From NCBI GenBank assembly GCA_030770535.1, contig JASVEC010000023.1:434001-498000 (forward strand): a DNA stretch of 64,000 nucleotides. Direction: 5' to 3'. How positions within the stretch are numbered: the stretch's first letter is position 1; each line of letters opens with the position of its first letter. The position numbers and the translations under genes are program-made. A model generated the notes under the pieces. The model searched no databases. It was not told the origin of the DNA and saw only the letters and a program-made list of their open reading frames with translations. Shown piece after piece: positions 43,384-56,251 of the stretch. This DNA comes from Batkoa obscura. Lineage: Eukaryota; Entomophthoromycota; Entomophthoromycetes; Entomophthorales; Batkoaceae.

Positions 43384-45847
43384 GGGGCTGTCCTAATTGG
43401 TTTCAGAATCTACTTAGAAATTAATCCAAATTTAAAATTCCAAGTTTGTGTTCAATATAACGGTTAAATCTAAAAAGCCTAAAATTAAATGTCTCTATTT
43501 AAAACTTATTTTAATTGTTTCCTTTTCTTAAATAGCTAATTTTCCTAACTATATATTTTATGTTAGTTCTGTTAGATATTTAACAGATATATAATATATA
43601 ACTATATGATTATATAATTATATAAATACATAATTATATAAACACAGTTATTTGACTTTATTTGACTTTATTTTTTGTTGAAATAAAAATAAAATGCAAA
43701 CTTTCATAACTAAACTTCGAAATGGAATTTTTGAAAACTTCAATACAATAGGGAGGAGTACACAATATAAACATTGTAATTCATTTACATCAATCTTAAG
43801 AGCTACTTACAACAACCCAAGGTTTATGGAATTTTATAATAAAACAAAACAAAGAAAAGATATATTATCAAAGTTTACTATCGATAATAATAAACTTAAT
43901 CAAGTAATGTATAAAATTAGTGCTTTAAGAGAAACAGGAAACAAAAATCAGCAAGTAGCGTTATTATCAACTATAGTTTCAGTATATTCTTTTGATGAAT
44001 GTAAGAGTTTTGGGTTTAATATAAATAGAAATCAATATGATTATTCAAAAACAAGTAATAATAATAAAATATCAACATTAAAACCTATTATTAAAAATAC
44101 AAAAAAAATTAAAGATGACCAAATTGAAACTATCATACAATATTTACTAAATGATTCAACTATTTCATCAAGATTTAATAAAAAAAATAACGATAGTAAA
44201 TATTCATCAGATAATATATATATATTAAATAAAAGTAGAAGAATGATATATAGTAAATATTTGAATGATCTAAGAGATAAAGCAGTAGCCAGGTCAACGT
44301 TCTTTAAATATATACCAAGTAATTTCAAAAATCCAGCAAGAAAAACGGATCTATGTAATATATGTACCCAGTATACAGTTAGAAAAAAGTTATTTGAAAA
44401 TAAAATAAATACAGCAAAAAACAAAGCAGAGATAGAAGAAATTTTCAACGAAGAAGAAAAATTATACAAATTACATAAATTCTGTGTTGATACTCAAAAA
44501 AACACATTTAATGAAACTATCAAAAAATTAAATAACAAAAGTTGTATAATAGTTTTAGATTTTAAACAAAATATGGAAATAGGGACAAGACCAGATTCAA
44601 TAAATCTAGATCATTATAATAAACAAGCTATATCAGTATTAGGCTTTGGTGTATTATATTTAAAAGATGATAAAACAATAGGCAAAGTTTACTTTGATTA
44701 TTTATCTGAAATATTGAATCATGATTCAGCATATGCAGGAGATTGTTTAATCGATTTAATCTCTACAGAGCTTCTATTTAAAAAGTTTACAAAAATTAAT
44801 ATATGGGCAGATACAGGAAATCATTTTAGATCCCAAGAGTTTCTACACTATATGTTTGAAGAAATTCATAAAATAAATAGTAGTTTGAATGTTAATCTTA
44901 ATTTTTTTGCTGAGCATCATGGAAAAAGTATAGTTGATGGGCATTTTGGAAACCTTTCAAAATGGAAAAGTAGTTTTGAAGCGTTAGGTAAAATAGAAGA
45001 TATCGATCAATTAATTTCAAGATTTGAGGCTTTTATTTGTGAGCATAATAAAATTAATAACTCAACTGTTAATAATGGGAAAACAGATATAATTTTTAAA
45101 AAGTATAAAAGAAACAAAAATACAAAAAGAATAATAGAGATGCAGGGCATTAAGAAGTATTTACATTTTATTAAACATAACAATAAACTACATTGTTATC
45201 CAGTATCTGATACATCAAAAAAAAGCGATATAGTCCCAATTAAAGTTATAGAGTCTATAGAAAACAGAAAAATTAAAAGATCGATCCCAGCTTACCTTAC
45301 GAAGATAACAGAGAATTTAAAAATTTCGATATTTACTAAGCAAGTAAGTAGTTTGTTGAATGATAGAAATAGATTGTTAAATGTTAGGATTACTTAAGTT
45401 ATTAATAGCTAAGTTAATAAATAGTCAAAGAACAAGTAACTGTAATAATATGTAAAAACTATTATTACTTGTACTATATAGGGATGGTCAATTATAGTTT
45501 TGGGGCTGACCACTCCCTCCCATGCAGCTATTTATTAACTTGGCAACATATTAATAATGTAATTATAACATTAAAGTAGTTTATTTATTTGATAATAAAT
45601 CTACGATGTTGGTTATAAAGCAGTTGATAATAAATATTTCTCAATTAAGCTTTATAAGAACATGTATTTAAGATCTAGTAGAAATTCAACTAACTTACAG
45701 TATGAGCTATAATATAATGGTTTAGAACTGTGTTTGGGTACTTTTGTTTTAATAAAAGATGTGATTTTATAGAATTTTAAGCGAAGTTTTTAAAATACAA
45801 ATTTTTTTAAAATTGGATAAAATAATGAAACTAATTCAGACAACCCC
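43384..45847 (+). mobile_element. complete DNA transposon, copy 2 (2,464 bp), nested
   Basis: Same length and terminal repeats as copy 1. Flanked by ATTT (43380-43383 and 45848-45851). It interrupts an older reversed relative; joining the flanks over one ATTT restores a continuous alignment to copy 1, so the 4-bp target duplication is directly supported. Confidence 0.95.
43694..45397 (+). CDS. putative DDE-type transposase (567 aa), copy 2
   Basis: Full-length and open. Same motif order as the copy at 10475: CxxC (221, 224), D289, D373, E407/D415. Five residues differ from copy 1 (Arg36, Asn85, Val95, Ala245, Glu389 here), none at the proposed catalytic positions. Starting 310 bp inside the left terminus, it leaves ~450 bp of non-coding right end with the hairpin near 45481-45517. 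Two near-identical open copies in 64 kb point to recent transposition. Confidence 0.85.
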   Translation: MQTFITKLRNGIFENFNTIGRSTQYKHCNSFTSILRATYNNPRFMEFYNKTKQRKDILSKFTIDNNKLNQVMYKISALRETGNKNQQVALLSTIVSVYSFDECKSFGFNINRNQYDYSKTSNNNKISTLKPIIKNTKKIKDDQIETIIQYLLNDSTISSRFNKKNNDSKYSSDNIYILNKSRRMIYSKYLNDLRDKAVARSTFFKYIPSNFKNPARKTDLCNICTQYTVRKKLFENKINTAKNKAEIEEIFNEEEKLYKLHKFCVDTQKNTFNETIKKLNNKSCIIVLDFKQNMEIGTRPDSINLDHYNKQAISVLGFGVLYLKDDKTIGKVYFDYLSEILNHDSAYAGDCLIDLISTELLFKKFTKINIWADTGNHFRSQEFLHYMFEEIHKINSSLNVNLNFFAEHHGKSIVDGHFGNLSKWKSSFEALGKIEDIDQLISRFEAFICEHNKINNSTVNNGKTDIIFKKYKRNKNTKRIIEMQGIKKYLHFIKHNNKLHCYPVSDTSKKSDIVPIKVIESIENRKIKRSIPAYLTKITENLKISIFTKQVSSLLNDRNRLLNVRIT

Positions 45848-45851
45848 ATTT

Positions 45852-46227
45852 AATAATTGATTTTTATCATTTAATAAACTACTCACTTGCTTAGTAAGTA
45901 TTGAAACTTTTAAATTTTCTGTTATTTTTTGTAAAATAAGGTAGAACTAATCTTTTGACTTTTTTATTTTCTATAGACTTTATAAATTTAATTGTAATTA
46001 TATGACTTCTTTTAGTTTATTGAATACTGAATAACAATATATTTTACTATTAAGTCTAATAAAGTATAAACATTTTTTAATATTGTATATTTTTACTGTT
46101 TTTTCGTATCTTTGTTTCTTTCATATTTTCTATAAATTACCTCCATTTTTTTATTATTAACAATTAAGTTGTTAATTCTATTATATTTATTAATAAAAAT
46201 CTCAAATTTTGAAATTCATTGATTAAC
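45852..46227 (-). mobile_element. older transposon copy, coding part (reversed)
   Basis: Continuation of the older copy at 42986. The minus strand aligns with the C-terminal third of the transposase gene (from about residue 440 to the end) with many changes. It is cut off at 46228 by a foldback element. Confidence 0.85.
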
Positions 46228-46231
46228 ATAT

Positions 46232-46327
46232 GGGGATGTATTTTTATGTTTAAGAATTTTACTAACTTTTCCGCTCAGATAGCGCTTAAAAAATGGAAAA
46301 ACTCATGGAACCAAAAAAAGCAACCCC
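46232..46327 (-). mobile_element. foldback MITE copy 18
   Basis: GGGGATGT left, CAACCCC right; ATAT / AAAT flanks. It sits exactly between two oppositely oriented transposon remnants. Confidence 0.88.
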
Positions 46328-46757
46328 AAATGTTAATATTACTTAAATTATTAATAGCTAAGTTAATAAATAGTCAAAGAACAAGTGATTGTAATAATAT
46401 GTAAAAACTATTATCATATTGCTCGTACTATATAGGGATGGTTAACTATAGATTTGGGGCTAACCACTCCCTCCCATACAGTCATTTATTAAGTATCAAT
46501 ATATTAATAATGTAATTATAACATTAAAAAGCTTATCTATTTGATAACAAATACACAATGTTGGTTATAAAGCAGTCAATAATGAATGTTTCTCAATAAA
46601 GTTTTATAAGAATATGTATTTAAGATCTAGTAGAAAATCAGCTAACTTAGATTATAAACTATGATAGAATGATTTGAACTGTGGCTGAGTATTTTTGTTT
46701 TAATAAAAAATATTAAAAATTCAATAAAATAATGAAACTAATTCAGACAATTTCATA
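46328..46757 (+). mobile_element. third transposon remnant (3' part)
   Basis: Aligns with about 12160-12628 of copy 1: the AATGTTA-ATTACTTAA end of the gene, the hairpin zone, the CAGTCATTTATTAAGT block and the ACTAATTCAGACAATTTC terminus, in which the final CCCC has been lost. Plus orientation. Confidence 0.88.
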
Positions 46758-47503
46758 TTATAGATATGAAAACTATTGCTCTGATTGTTCACATTTCTAA
46801 ATATAACAATATTGCTAAAGATTCTACCATGTTAATTTATTTTGAAAAGCGATATCAAGAAGACTAACATCTAGTTTATTTTTAACTTTGATAATATAGA
46901 TTTAACATAAGCATAAACTATAGTCAATTCATTTTCTACTCATAAAAAGTATATAAGCAATTAAATCTTTTTCTTTAAGATCTTTTTTCATTGGTGGTTT
47001 TACTATTATTGATTTTGTAAGATAAAGCTACACCCTTCAGCTTTATTAGCTACAATAATATAATTATCTTAGTTCAAAATATACTTTTTACTTTCCACTT
47101 ATTTAAGACTTTAAAATTATTATTACTATTGATCAAGTATTGAGCTTACTTTGTTTTATGTTATGGTCACTTATTGGTTGATATGATACTAGGATTCAAG
47201 GGATTTAAAGCTCTTGTGATTTCTATAGATTATACTGTCACTTTTATTCTCTTCAAAAAATCAAGTCTTCGCCCATTACAATACTCTTAACTAAATAAAA
47301 ATTAGTAATCTAGAACTAATGAAGTTTAATAATCGACTTTGATTAAATTAATAAATAATAAACAACAAACGAAAATGAATAGAAAATTCAACTAAGCGAA
47401 CCACAGCAATCAAGTTTATTAAAAAATAGGTATTATAATAATAAAAACAGTATATAATAAAAGAATAAAATAAACAGCAAAAAGAGATATAAATTTTAAC
47501 ATC
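46758..47503. other. intergenic, boundary of accessory and housekeeping regions
   Basis: About 750 bp with no gene or repeat recognised. Confidence 0.6.
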
Positions 47504-48512
47504 TTAAACAAATTTACCATTTGTATTGGCCATGGTTTGTTTCCTATCTGATACAAATAAACTTTTATAAAATGAATTAAAATTGTTCCAATCAATGTTA
47601 TTTTTGGATTGATCTTCTATTTGATTTGTTACTGTTAAATTATGAAGAGTCGAAAGATGGCTTTCAAGTTTATTATTATCGTCAGTTGTTGAGCTTTTAA
47701 TAGGTGTACTTTGTTCTTTGATTTTTGTTCTTTTAATATATGTACTTTGTTCATTTATTTCTTCTGTTGGGTTATTTATTGATTTTCGTTTGTTATTGAT
47801 GTTATTGTTAGAAATATTACTATTACTATCCTTACTATTATTCATATCCATATCACTAACGATATCATTAATATTCATAACATAATTATTTGTTGCCATC
47901 CTTGGTTTCTCAAGTCCCAAATCGCTTGATTCACTTTTTGATGGAATACTTTGAGCTACAAGTGATACATTAAATTCATCATCACTAAACTCAATATCAG
48001 ATAAATATAAATTAGGTGAATTGATATTTAATAAATTATTATTATCTTCTGTATTACTGAAGGATGGTAAATCTACATAAAAAAGCATTTTCATTAGAAA
48101 CCATATTAAAAACTTAGATAGCATAATCACTTACCATCAAAATCAATCATTTGATCAATATCTTTTTTGATTTCCAACCTAGCACAAATTAATTCTTCAG
48201 CTATTTCTTCAGCTGACAATCCTTTTGTTTCTTCATCTTCATCTTCATCTTCACTTAATTCTTCAACGGTATAGCTAAATTTTGTTTCAAACCCACGTTT
48301 GAAACGTTCACTAAAATCTATTTTTGTGAGGAGATTATCAAGCTTCATGTTTGGCTCTTTTTTTAAATATTCACCATCTGGAGTTAAGATTAAGAGATTA
48401 GTTATGGAATTGAAGTTAAAAGAAAGATAAATGTAAAAATACCTTTTTTTACATAAAAATTACTTAAGACTAATTGTTTCTGCTTATCTTCCATTCGAGA
48501 TTGTTGATTCAT
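47504..48512 (-). CDS. unrecognised acidic/Asn-rich protein, three exons, 293 aa
   Basis: Exons on the minus strand: 48443-48512, 48135-48377 and 47504-48072; introns of 65 and 62 nt have GT-AG ends, and the second has a CTAATG branch-like site. The joined frame is exact (882 nt). The N-terminal ~100 residues look conserved: DGEYLKKEPNMKLDNLL, FSERFKRGFETKF, an acidic run ELSEDEDEDEET, then a likely helix EEIAEELICARLEIKKDIDQ. The C-terminal two thirds are Ser/Asn-rich and disordered, with a basic patch (YIKRTKIKEQ, also NNKRKS) that could be a nuclear signal. I do not recognise the family; the composition suggests a nuclear or scaffold protein. Confidence 0.75.
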
Positions 48513-49577
48513 GCTTGATTATAGCTTAATAATTTTAAAAATGGAGGACTTGGTTTTGATACAGCTGCGTTTTATAATTAATAAAAAAATTTAATTATAA
48601 TTTAGTTGATTTTAAAAATAGGTAAAACGCGTAATTTGAGATGATAGGGTTAGGAGGAGAGAATCGACCAATTAAAACAAGCTACAGCACCACCAAAAGG
48701 GCCAAATCATTAGAAAGGCTATAATTTATTACCATTTAAAATCAAAGAGCAAGCTGCCCATATAATTGGTAAAAATTACTCCCCTAGTTCTGAGTAACTG
48801 TCATGGTTTTCGATGTTTTTATATGGGGATGTTTTTTGGTTTCATTATTTTTTCCATTTTTTAAGCCCTATCTGAGTGGAAAATTTGTTAATAAAATTTT
48901 TAAACACAAAAATACATCCCCATATTAAGTTTAATTCATTAATAAAGAGTATATTTAAGTTGATGCATGTGTTTGTATTATAATTTTAAGCATTACAGCT
49001 AAAGCTTATTTTTATAATACCTCTTACAATTATATAGAGGCTTTAAATAAATGAAATATTATAATATATTTGTAATATAGGACAATTATTATGTTTCAAA
49101 TTCCCACCTAATAAACATTAAACATGATATTTATTAAGAATCAGAAGTAATAATTTTTTGAATTAGGTGAATACTAATTAAGATCAATAAAGGCTAAAGA
49201 AGAAAATTAATTTATTTGTCAAAAATAATTGATTTTATACAAATAAAAGTAAAAACAGAAATAGAATAAATTTTATAGTTATAGTTTTATGTTGTTAAAA
49301 CTTTTATTTTAAATTATAAACATTCGAATATTTTATTACTATATATTATACATGTTAAGAGTCTTTTTATTTTTAAAAACAGAATTTTATTATTATTATT
49401 AATTTAACTATCTACATCAATTTCTAAAACATTCACTAATTAGGTATTAATTCTATTGATTTAAATAAAATTAAATAATAAACTCAAACAAAAAATATTT
49501 ATAATAAAAAATATATTTACAATAAAAAATATATCTATAATAAAGAATATTTTTATTTTTATTATTTCTATTGTTGA
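48513..49577. other. intergenic with foldback element and short tandem repeat
   Basis: A gap between two minus-strand genes. Contains the foldback element at 48825-48921 and, close to the ADE5,7 stop, three imperfect ~20-bp units of AATATATTTAYAATAAAA type near 49490-49550. Confidence 0.65.
48825..48921 (+). mobile_element. foldback MITE copy 19
   Basis: GGGGATGT left, ACATCCCC right, ATAT on both sides. Its GTTTCATTATTTTTTCCATT block is the closest match to the right end of the complete transposon. Confidence 0.92.
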
Positions 49578-52317
<2,740 letters not shown>

Positions 52318-53232
52318 AATTTTCTATAAAATTAATATTGATTTATTTTTCTATAAAAAATATTCCACTTTGACTAGAATCCAAATCCCTTAATATTATT
52401 CTTTCTCACTACCGCTTATCTATTTCCATCCTATTTTAAGCCCATCAAATAGCTGTTATTGGAATTGTTACAATCTCTATTGGTGCTCGAGTTATTCTAG
52501 CTTAAGCCAATCATTATTGAGTATTAAGGATTTCGAAAAATTTGACAAAAAATTTGAGATTTTATTCTTAGCTTTAGTTTGTCAAATTTAGTCATCTAAA
52601 AAAATTTTAAGTTGCTAAAATTGAAATTTGATTTAAAATTGAACCAAAATAGGTTTAGAACTTTAATCAAACAGTATTATCTATAATATTATAATAAACT
52701 AATTAATTAAATCCACATCACATATATCTGAAAAAACCATATATTTAAGCTGAAAGAGTTTTGAGGCCCTTAAGCTCATTGGTATACTAATAGGTAAATG
52801 GATATAAGGCAAGAGAAAGTAAACTCAATGTTTGACCAACGGTAATGAGAAGATTTAGTTTCTCTAAACAAATGTAAAAATTATACTTTAAAATAAGTAT
52901 TTTAGAGTAGCATAACTAATGATATTTAAGAGCATGGACTGTCTCAAAAAATAGCTGGTAAAACAAATCACAATGAAGAGAGATTTCGGAGGAAGAGATT
53001 CAATCTGTTATATACTTTCTATGAGTATAAAAGGTGTTAGCTAAATTTTGATTCATATTTAATATGCATGACCAGAGTTAGTGGTAAATTTGATATTGGT
53101 TTTCTTTCATTAATTTTTACAATGCACTCAACTTGTATTGAATCATATTCAGTTATAGAATTAGATTTCGAAAAGTAAGCAATCTAATTAATGTCTTGAC
53201 AGTACAGATGAGACAAAGAGATGTTCATTATA

Positions 53233-53273
53233 ATAGCAGTTTAAATATAGCAGTTTAAATATAGCAGTTTAAT
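53233..53273. repeat. 14-bp tandem repeat, three units
   Basis: ATAGCAGTTTAAAT repeated almost perfectly three times. No function seen. Confidence 0.85.
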
Positions 53274-53406
53274 AAAAGGGATATATATTAGACATAGATT
53301 TGAATATTTACGTTTTTATTGTTTGAAAAGTAATTTTGAATAAAATGTTCATATTTGGCTTTTTTAAATGATTTTATTGTTATTTTAGTTAGTACTGTTC
53401 TCTATT

Positions 53407-53504
53407 GGGGATGTTTTTTTGGCTTCATTACTTTTTTCATCTTTTAAGCACTACTTGAGTAGAAAATTTGTTAATGGAATTCTTGAATACAAAAATACAT
53501 CCCC
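53407..53504 (+). mobile_element. foldback MITE copy 20
   Basis: GGGGATGT left, ACATCCCC right, ATT on both sides. Confidence 0.92.
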
Positions 53505-53840
53505 ATTATTGGATATAAAAACATACATTTATGCATTTATAAAATTCCCATAGGCTAAATATACAATTTTTTTATCTGAAAAATGGTAGACTACAAATAG
53601 AATAATCAAGAGATGTAACTGGAGGAAGGATGGGAGTAAGGAGTTGATATAAGTAGTTAAGAAGGCTGATAGAGTGTCTAATTTTAACTTAATTGTTTTA
53701 ATAATGGATTGATTGAGACATATTTGTATTCTATTTCATCAAGTTTTCATGTCTTAATTTTGTACTTAAACTAAATATAAAATTTCACTATGAACATTTT
53801 AAATTTATGATTTATAAAAGTACAAAATATAACTCCATCA

Positions 53841-53928
53841 AAAGATGTATTTTTTTAAAATTTTACCAACAGTCTCCACTCAAATAGTACTTAAAAAACC
53901 GAAAAAATAATGAAATAAAAAAATCCTC
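53841..53928 (-). mobile_element. degenerate foldback MITE copy 21
   Basis: Left terminus eroded (AAAGATGTATTTTTTT), right end ATCCTC; the internal CTCCACTCAAATAGTACTTA apex is clear. Confidence 0.75.
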
Positions 53929-54613
53929 GTTACATATCCAAAAAGATAACTTAGTTAATTTAATATATGAGAAACTCTGTAATAAACGAGTTAAAGAATA
54001 GCCCTATAAAAAACTAAAAAGTCGAGACATTACTATCATCTTTGCAACCGATGCTCCTTCATCCAGCTACTGGAGACGGAGCTAATTGCTTTTGGTTGTG
54101 TTTAATTCTATGAATGATATACTTAAACTTTTTATTCAAGTTAAAACATATAATTTAGATTATACATGTAGCTAAAAAAGTTCTTGAAGGCTATCTAAAG
54201 TCTGGAAAACAAATGAGGATAAAACAGAGAAATGTTTTAAATGTTTTTATTTGAAAAAATTGATAGAAAATCATTTTTTAAGTATAGTTTAAAATGTAAA
54301 GTAAATTTAAAAAATAATGAGTTTTTTAAAATACCTTCCATACAATGAAAATAAAAATTTCAAGTGTGAAGCTAAAATTTAAGGTAAAACGTTATTAAAG
54401 CCAATATTGGTTTTAATTTTTATATAATGAAAACATAGAAACCTTGGCTAATAGAAAAGAAGTACTAGCTAAAACCAAAGGTTAGTTATCTGATTGGAGT
54501 TTCAAAAGTTACGTTAAGTGCCTTTATAATGATTTCATGAACTCTATCCCATTCCTACAGTATATGTGATATGTAGTGAGTTTAATTTAATCTCGTACTT
54601 ACCAGATATATAT

Positions 54614-54711
54614 GGGGGTTTATTTTTTTGTTTAAGAATTTTACTAGCAACTTCTCCATTTAAATAGCGCTTTGAAAATGGAAAGGTGAGGAAACCAAAA
54701 AAAACACCCCC
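54614..54711 (-). mobile_element. foldback MITE copy 22
   Basis: GGGGGTTTATTTTTTTG left, CACCCCC right, with ATAT / ACAT flanks. Its right end touches the JmjC relic. Confidence 0.88.
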
Positions 54712-55225
54712 ACATGCTGTCCAAGACCTTAGTCCAAAGATGGGCAGTTTTTATTGTTATGAGAGTGATAAAAGATATGGTACTACGGTGCTTCATTTAG
54801 ATCTAGAAGATGCCATAAATATAGTGAACTATTTTCCAGGTGGTCTGAGTGAGCCAGGCATTTTATAACACATTTTAAAGGGCATATGTAAAAGATCGGA
54901 AAATTTACATGAAGCATCAATAAAAAGAAGTGATCCTATGCATAATTAAACTTTTTGTTCTGTCAAGAAACAATTAAAGAAATTATCAAATAACCATAAC
55001 CTAATTAGTTACTAAATATACCAAAAATTTGGTGATCCAGTACTAATTCTGGCTGGTTATACTCATCAAGTTCAAAACTTCCACCACTGCATTAAAATAG
55101 CAATAGGTTTTGTGGCACCAAAAAGTCCATCCGTTTATAACAAATTAATAAAGCAGGCTCAAATTTTATCGTATAATCATTTGAGGTGTGTAGATGTAAT
55201 AAAGTTGTCCAGGCTATTAACTAAT
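54712..55225 (+). pseudogene. relic of a KDM3-type JmjC histone demethylase gene
   Basis: Two segments match the catalytic domain of KDM3/JHDM2-like lysine demethylases. The first (54712-54868) reads LSPKMGSFYCYES and GTTVLHLDLEDAINIVNY, with the HLD of the Fe(II) site. The second (about 55019-55140) reads FGDPVLILAGYTHQVQNFHH and CIKIAIGFVAP, with the distal Fe-binding His. The following KQAQILSYNHLRCVDVIKLS resembles the helical end of that domain. Stops and a frame change separate the parts and no zinc-finger part or 5' region is found, so it is a dead fragment. A foldback element abuts its upstream edge. No intact relative is in the window. Confidence 0.75.
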
Positions 55226-56251
55226 AATTAGAACGTGGTTCAAAAGAATCTTACTAAAAAGCCAACTTTATAAACAAAAATTAACACTAGTTTGTCCAAT
55301 AAAACTAGTTAATATGGAAAGTAAAAACTGCCTATTAATAAAAATTTATAAATTTCAAGGCAAAATTGAGAGGGGCCAAGAATAGGATAGTATCGTATAC
55401 ATCAATGTCAAGCCCAGATGAGATCGAAAATAGCGATATAAACAAAAAGATCCAAACAAGTATCAAGCATAAGAATAAGCAATTAGCTAAGGGTGGTAAA
55501 CAAATTATGGAGGATTAGTACTTTTTTTGAAAAAGTACTAAGGGGCCGCAGAATAAAGGTATTTTCATATAACCAATAGCTTGACTATATAACTATTCTT
55601 ATATTCAGGCTTAAAAAGCAAGCTTAAAGGAATTTACTATTTGCTTTTACTATTGATATTTGTCGAAACTACATAGCCTTATTTATAAAATTTGAAAATT
55701 TATTATATTAAGAACTTTTTTCTAAATTTGAAGAATAGCTTAGCTTTTATATTTATTAGTACAACTAATTATATGTAAAACTACAAATATTAAACTAACT
55801 TATTGTTTATGAGTAAAAACAACAGCTATATTCAAGCCCTTTAGCATTTATTTAAAATTTTGGAAACTTAACAAGAAGGTCTATTTCTGATCATTAGTGG
55901 GCTTAATTATTGTTTAAAATTTCATTCACAATAAATGTTACAATTAGAGCTTAACAAAACATTTTATATCGTCAAATATGTATATATAGGGATGTTTTTT
56001 TGACTTCATCGCTTTTTCCATCTTTCAAGGCCTATTTGAGTGGAAAATTGTTAATAAAATTCTTAATCACAAAAATACATCCCCATATGTTAAATGATTT
56101 TTTTTATTGATTTTGATTTTAAATAACTTTAAATTCCAACCAAAATGGAAATGTCAAATCACTCAACAAAAATGTATAAAAAAATGAGTCATACTGCAAA
56201 AATCCCATAAATATAAAGAAAGTTAACTCTAGCTTTGTTTTTTTTTGAAAA
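55226..56251. other. intergenic with foldback element upstream of KRS1
   Basis: No gene recognised; the foldback element at 55988-56084 ends 167 bp before the KRS1 ATG. Confidence 0.6.
55988..56084 (+). mobile_element. foldback MITE copy 23
   Basis: AGGGATGT left, ACATCCCC right, ATAT on both sides. It lies in the probable promoter or 5' leader of KRS1. Confidence 0.9.

Larger units (their letters stand above)
52318..54711. other. intergenic with three foldback elements and a short tandem repeat
   Basis: No gene recognised. Foldback elements at 53407-53504, 53841-53928 and 54614-54711; a 14-bp tandem repeat (ATAGCAGTTTAAAT, about three units) at 53233-53273. Confidence 0.6.

Noticed and set aside
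46219-46404. 61-codon open frame across a foldback element and transposon remnant
   Set aside because: Runs through two unrelated repeats; not a gene.
54686-54868. A small complete gene with its start inside a foldback element
   Set aside because: Its recognisable part is the JmjC relic; the upstream codons are foldback sequence.
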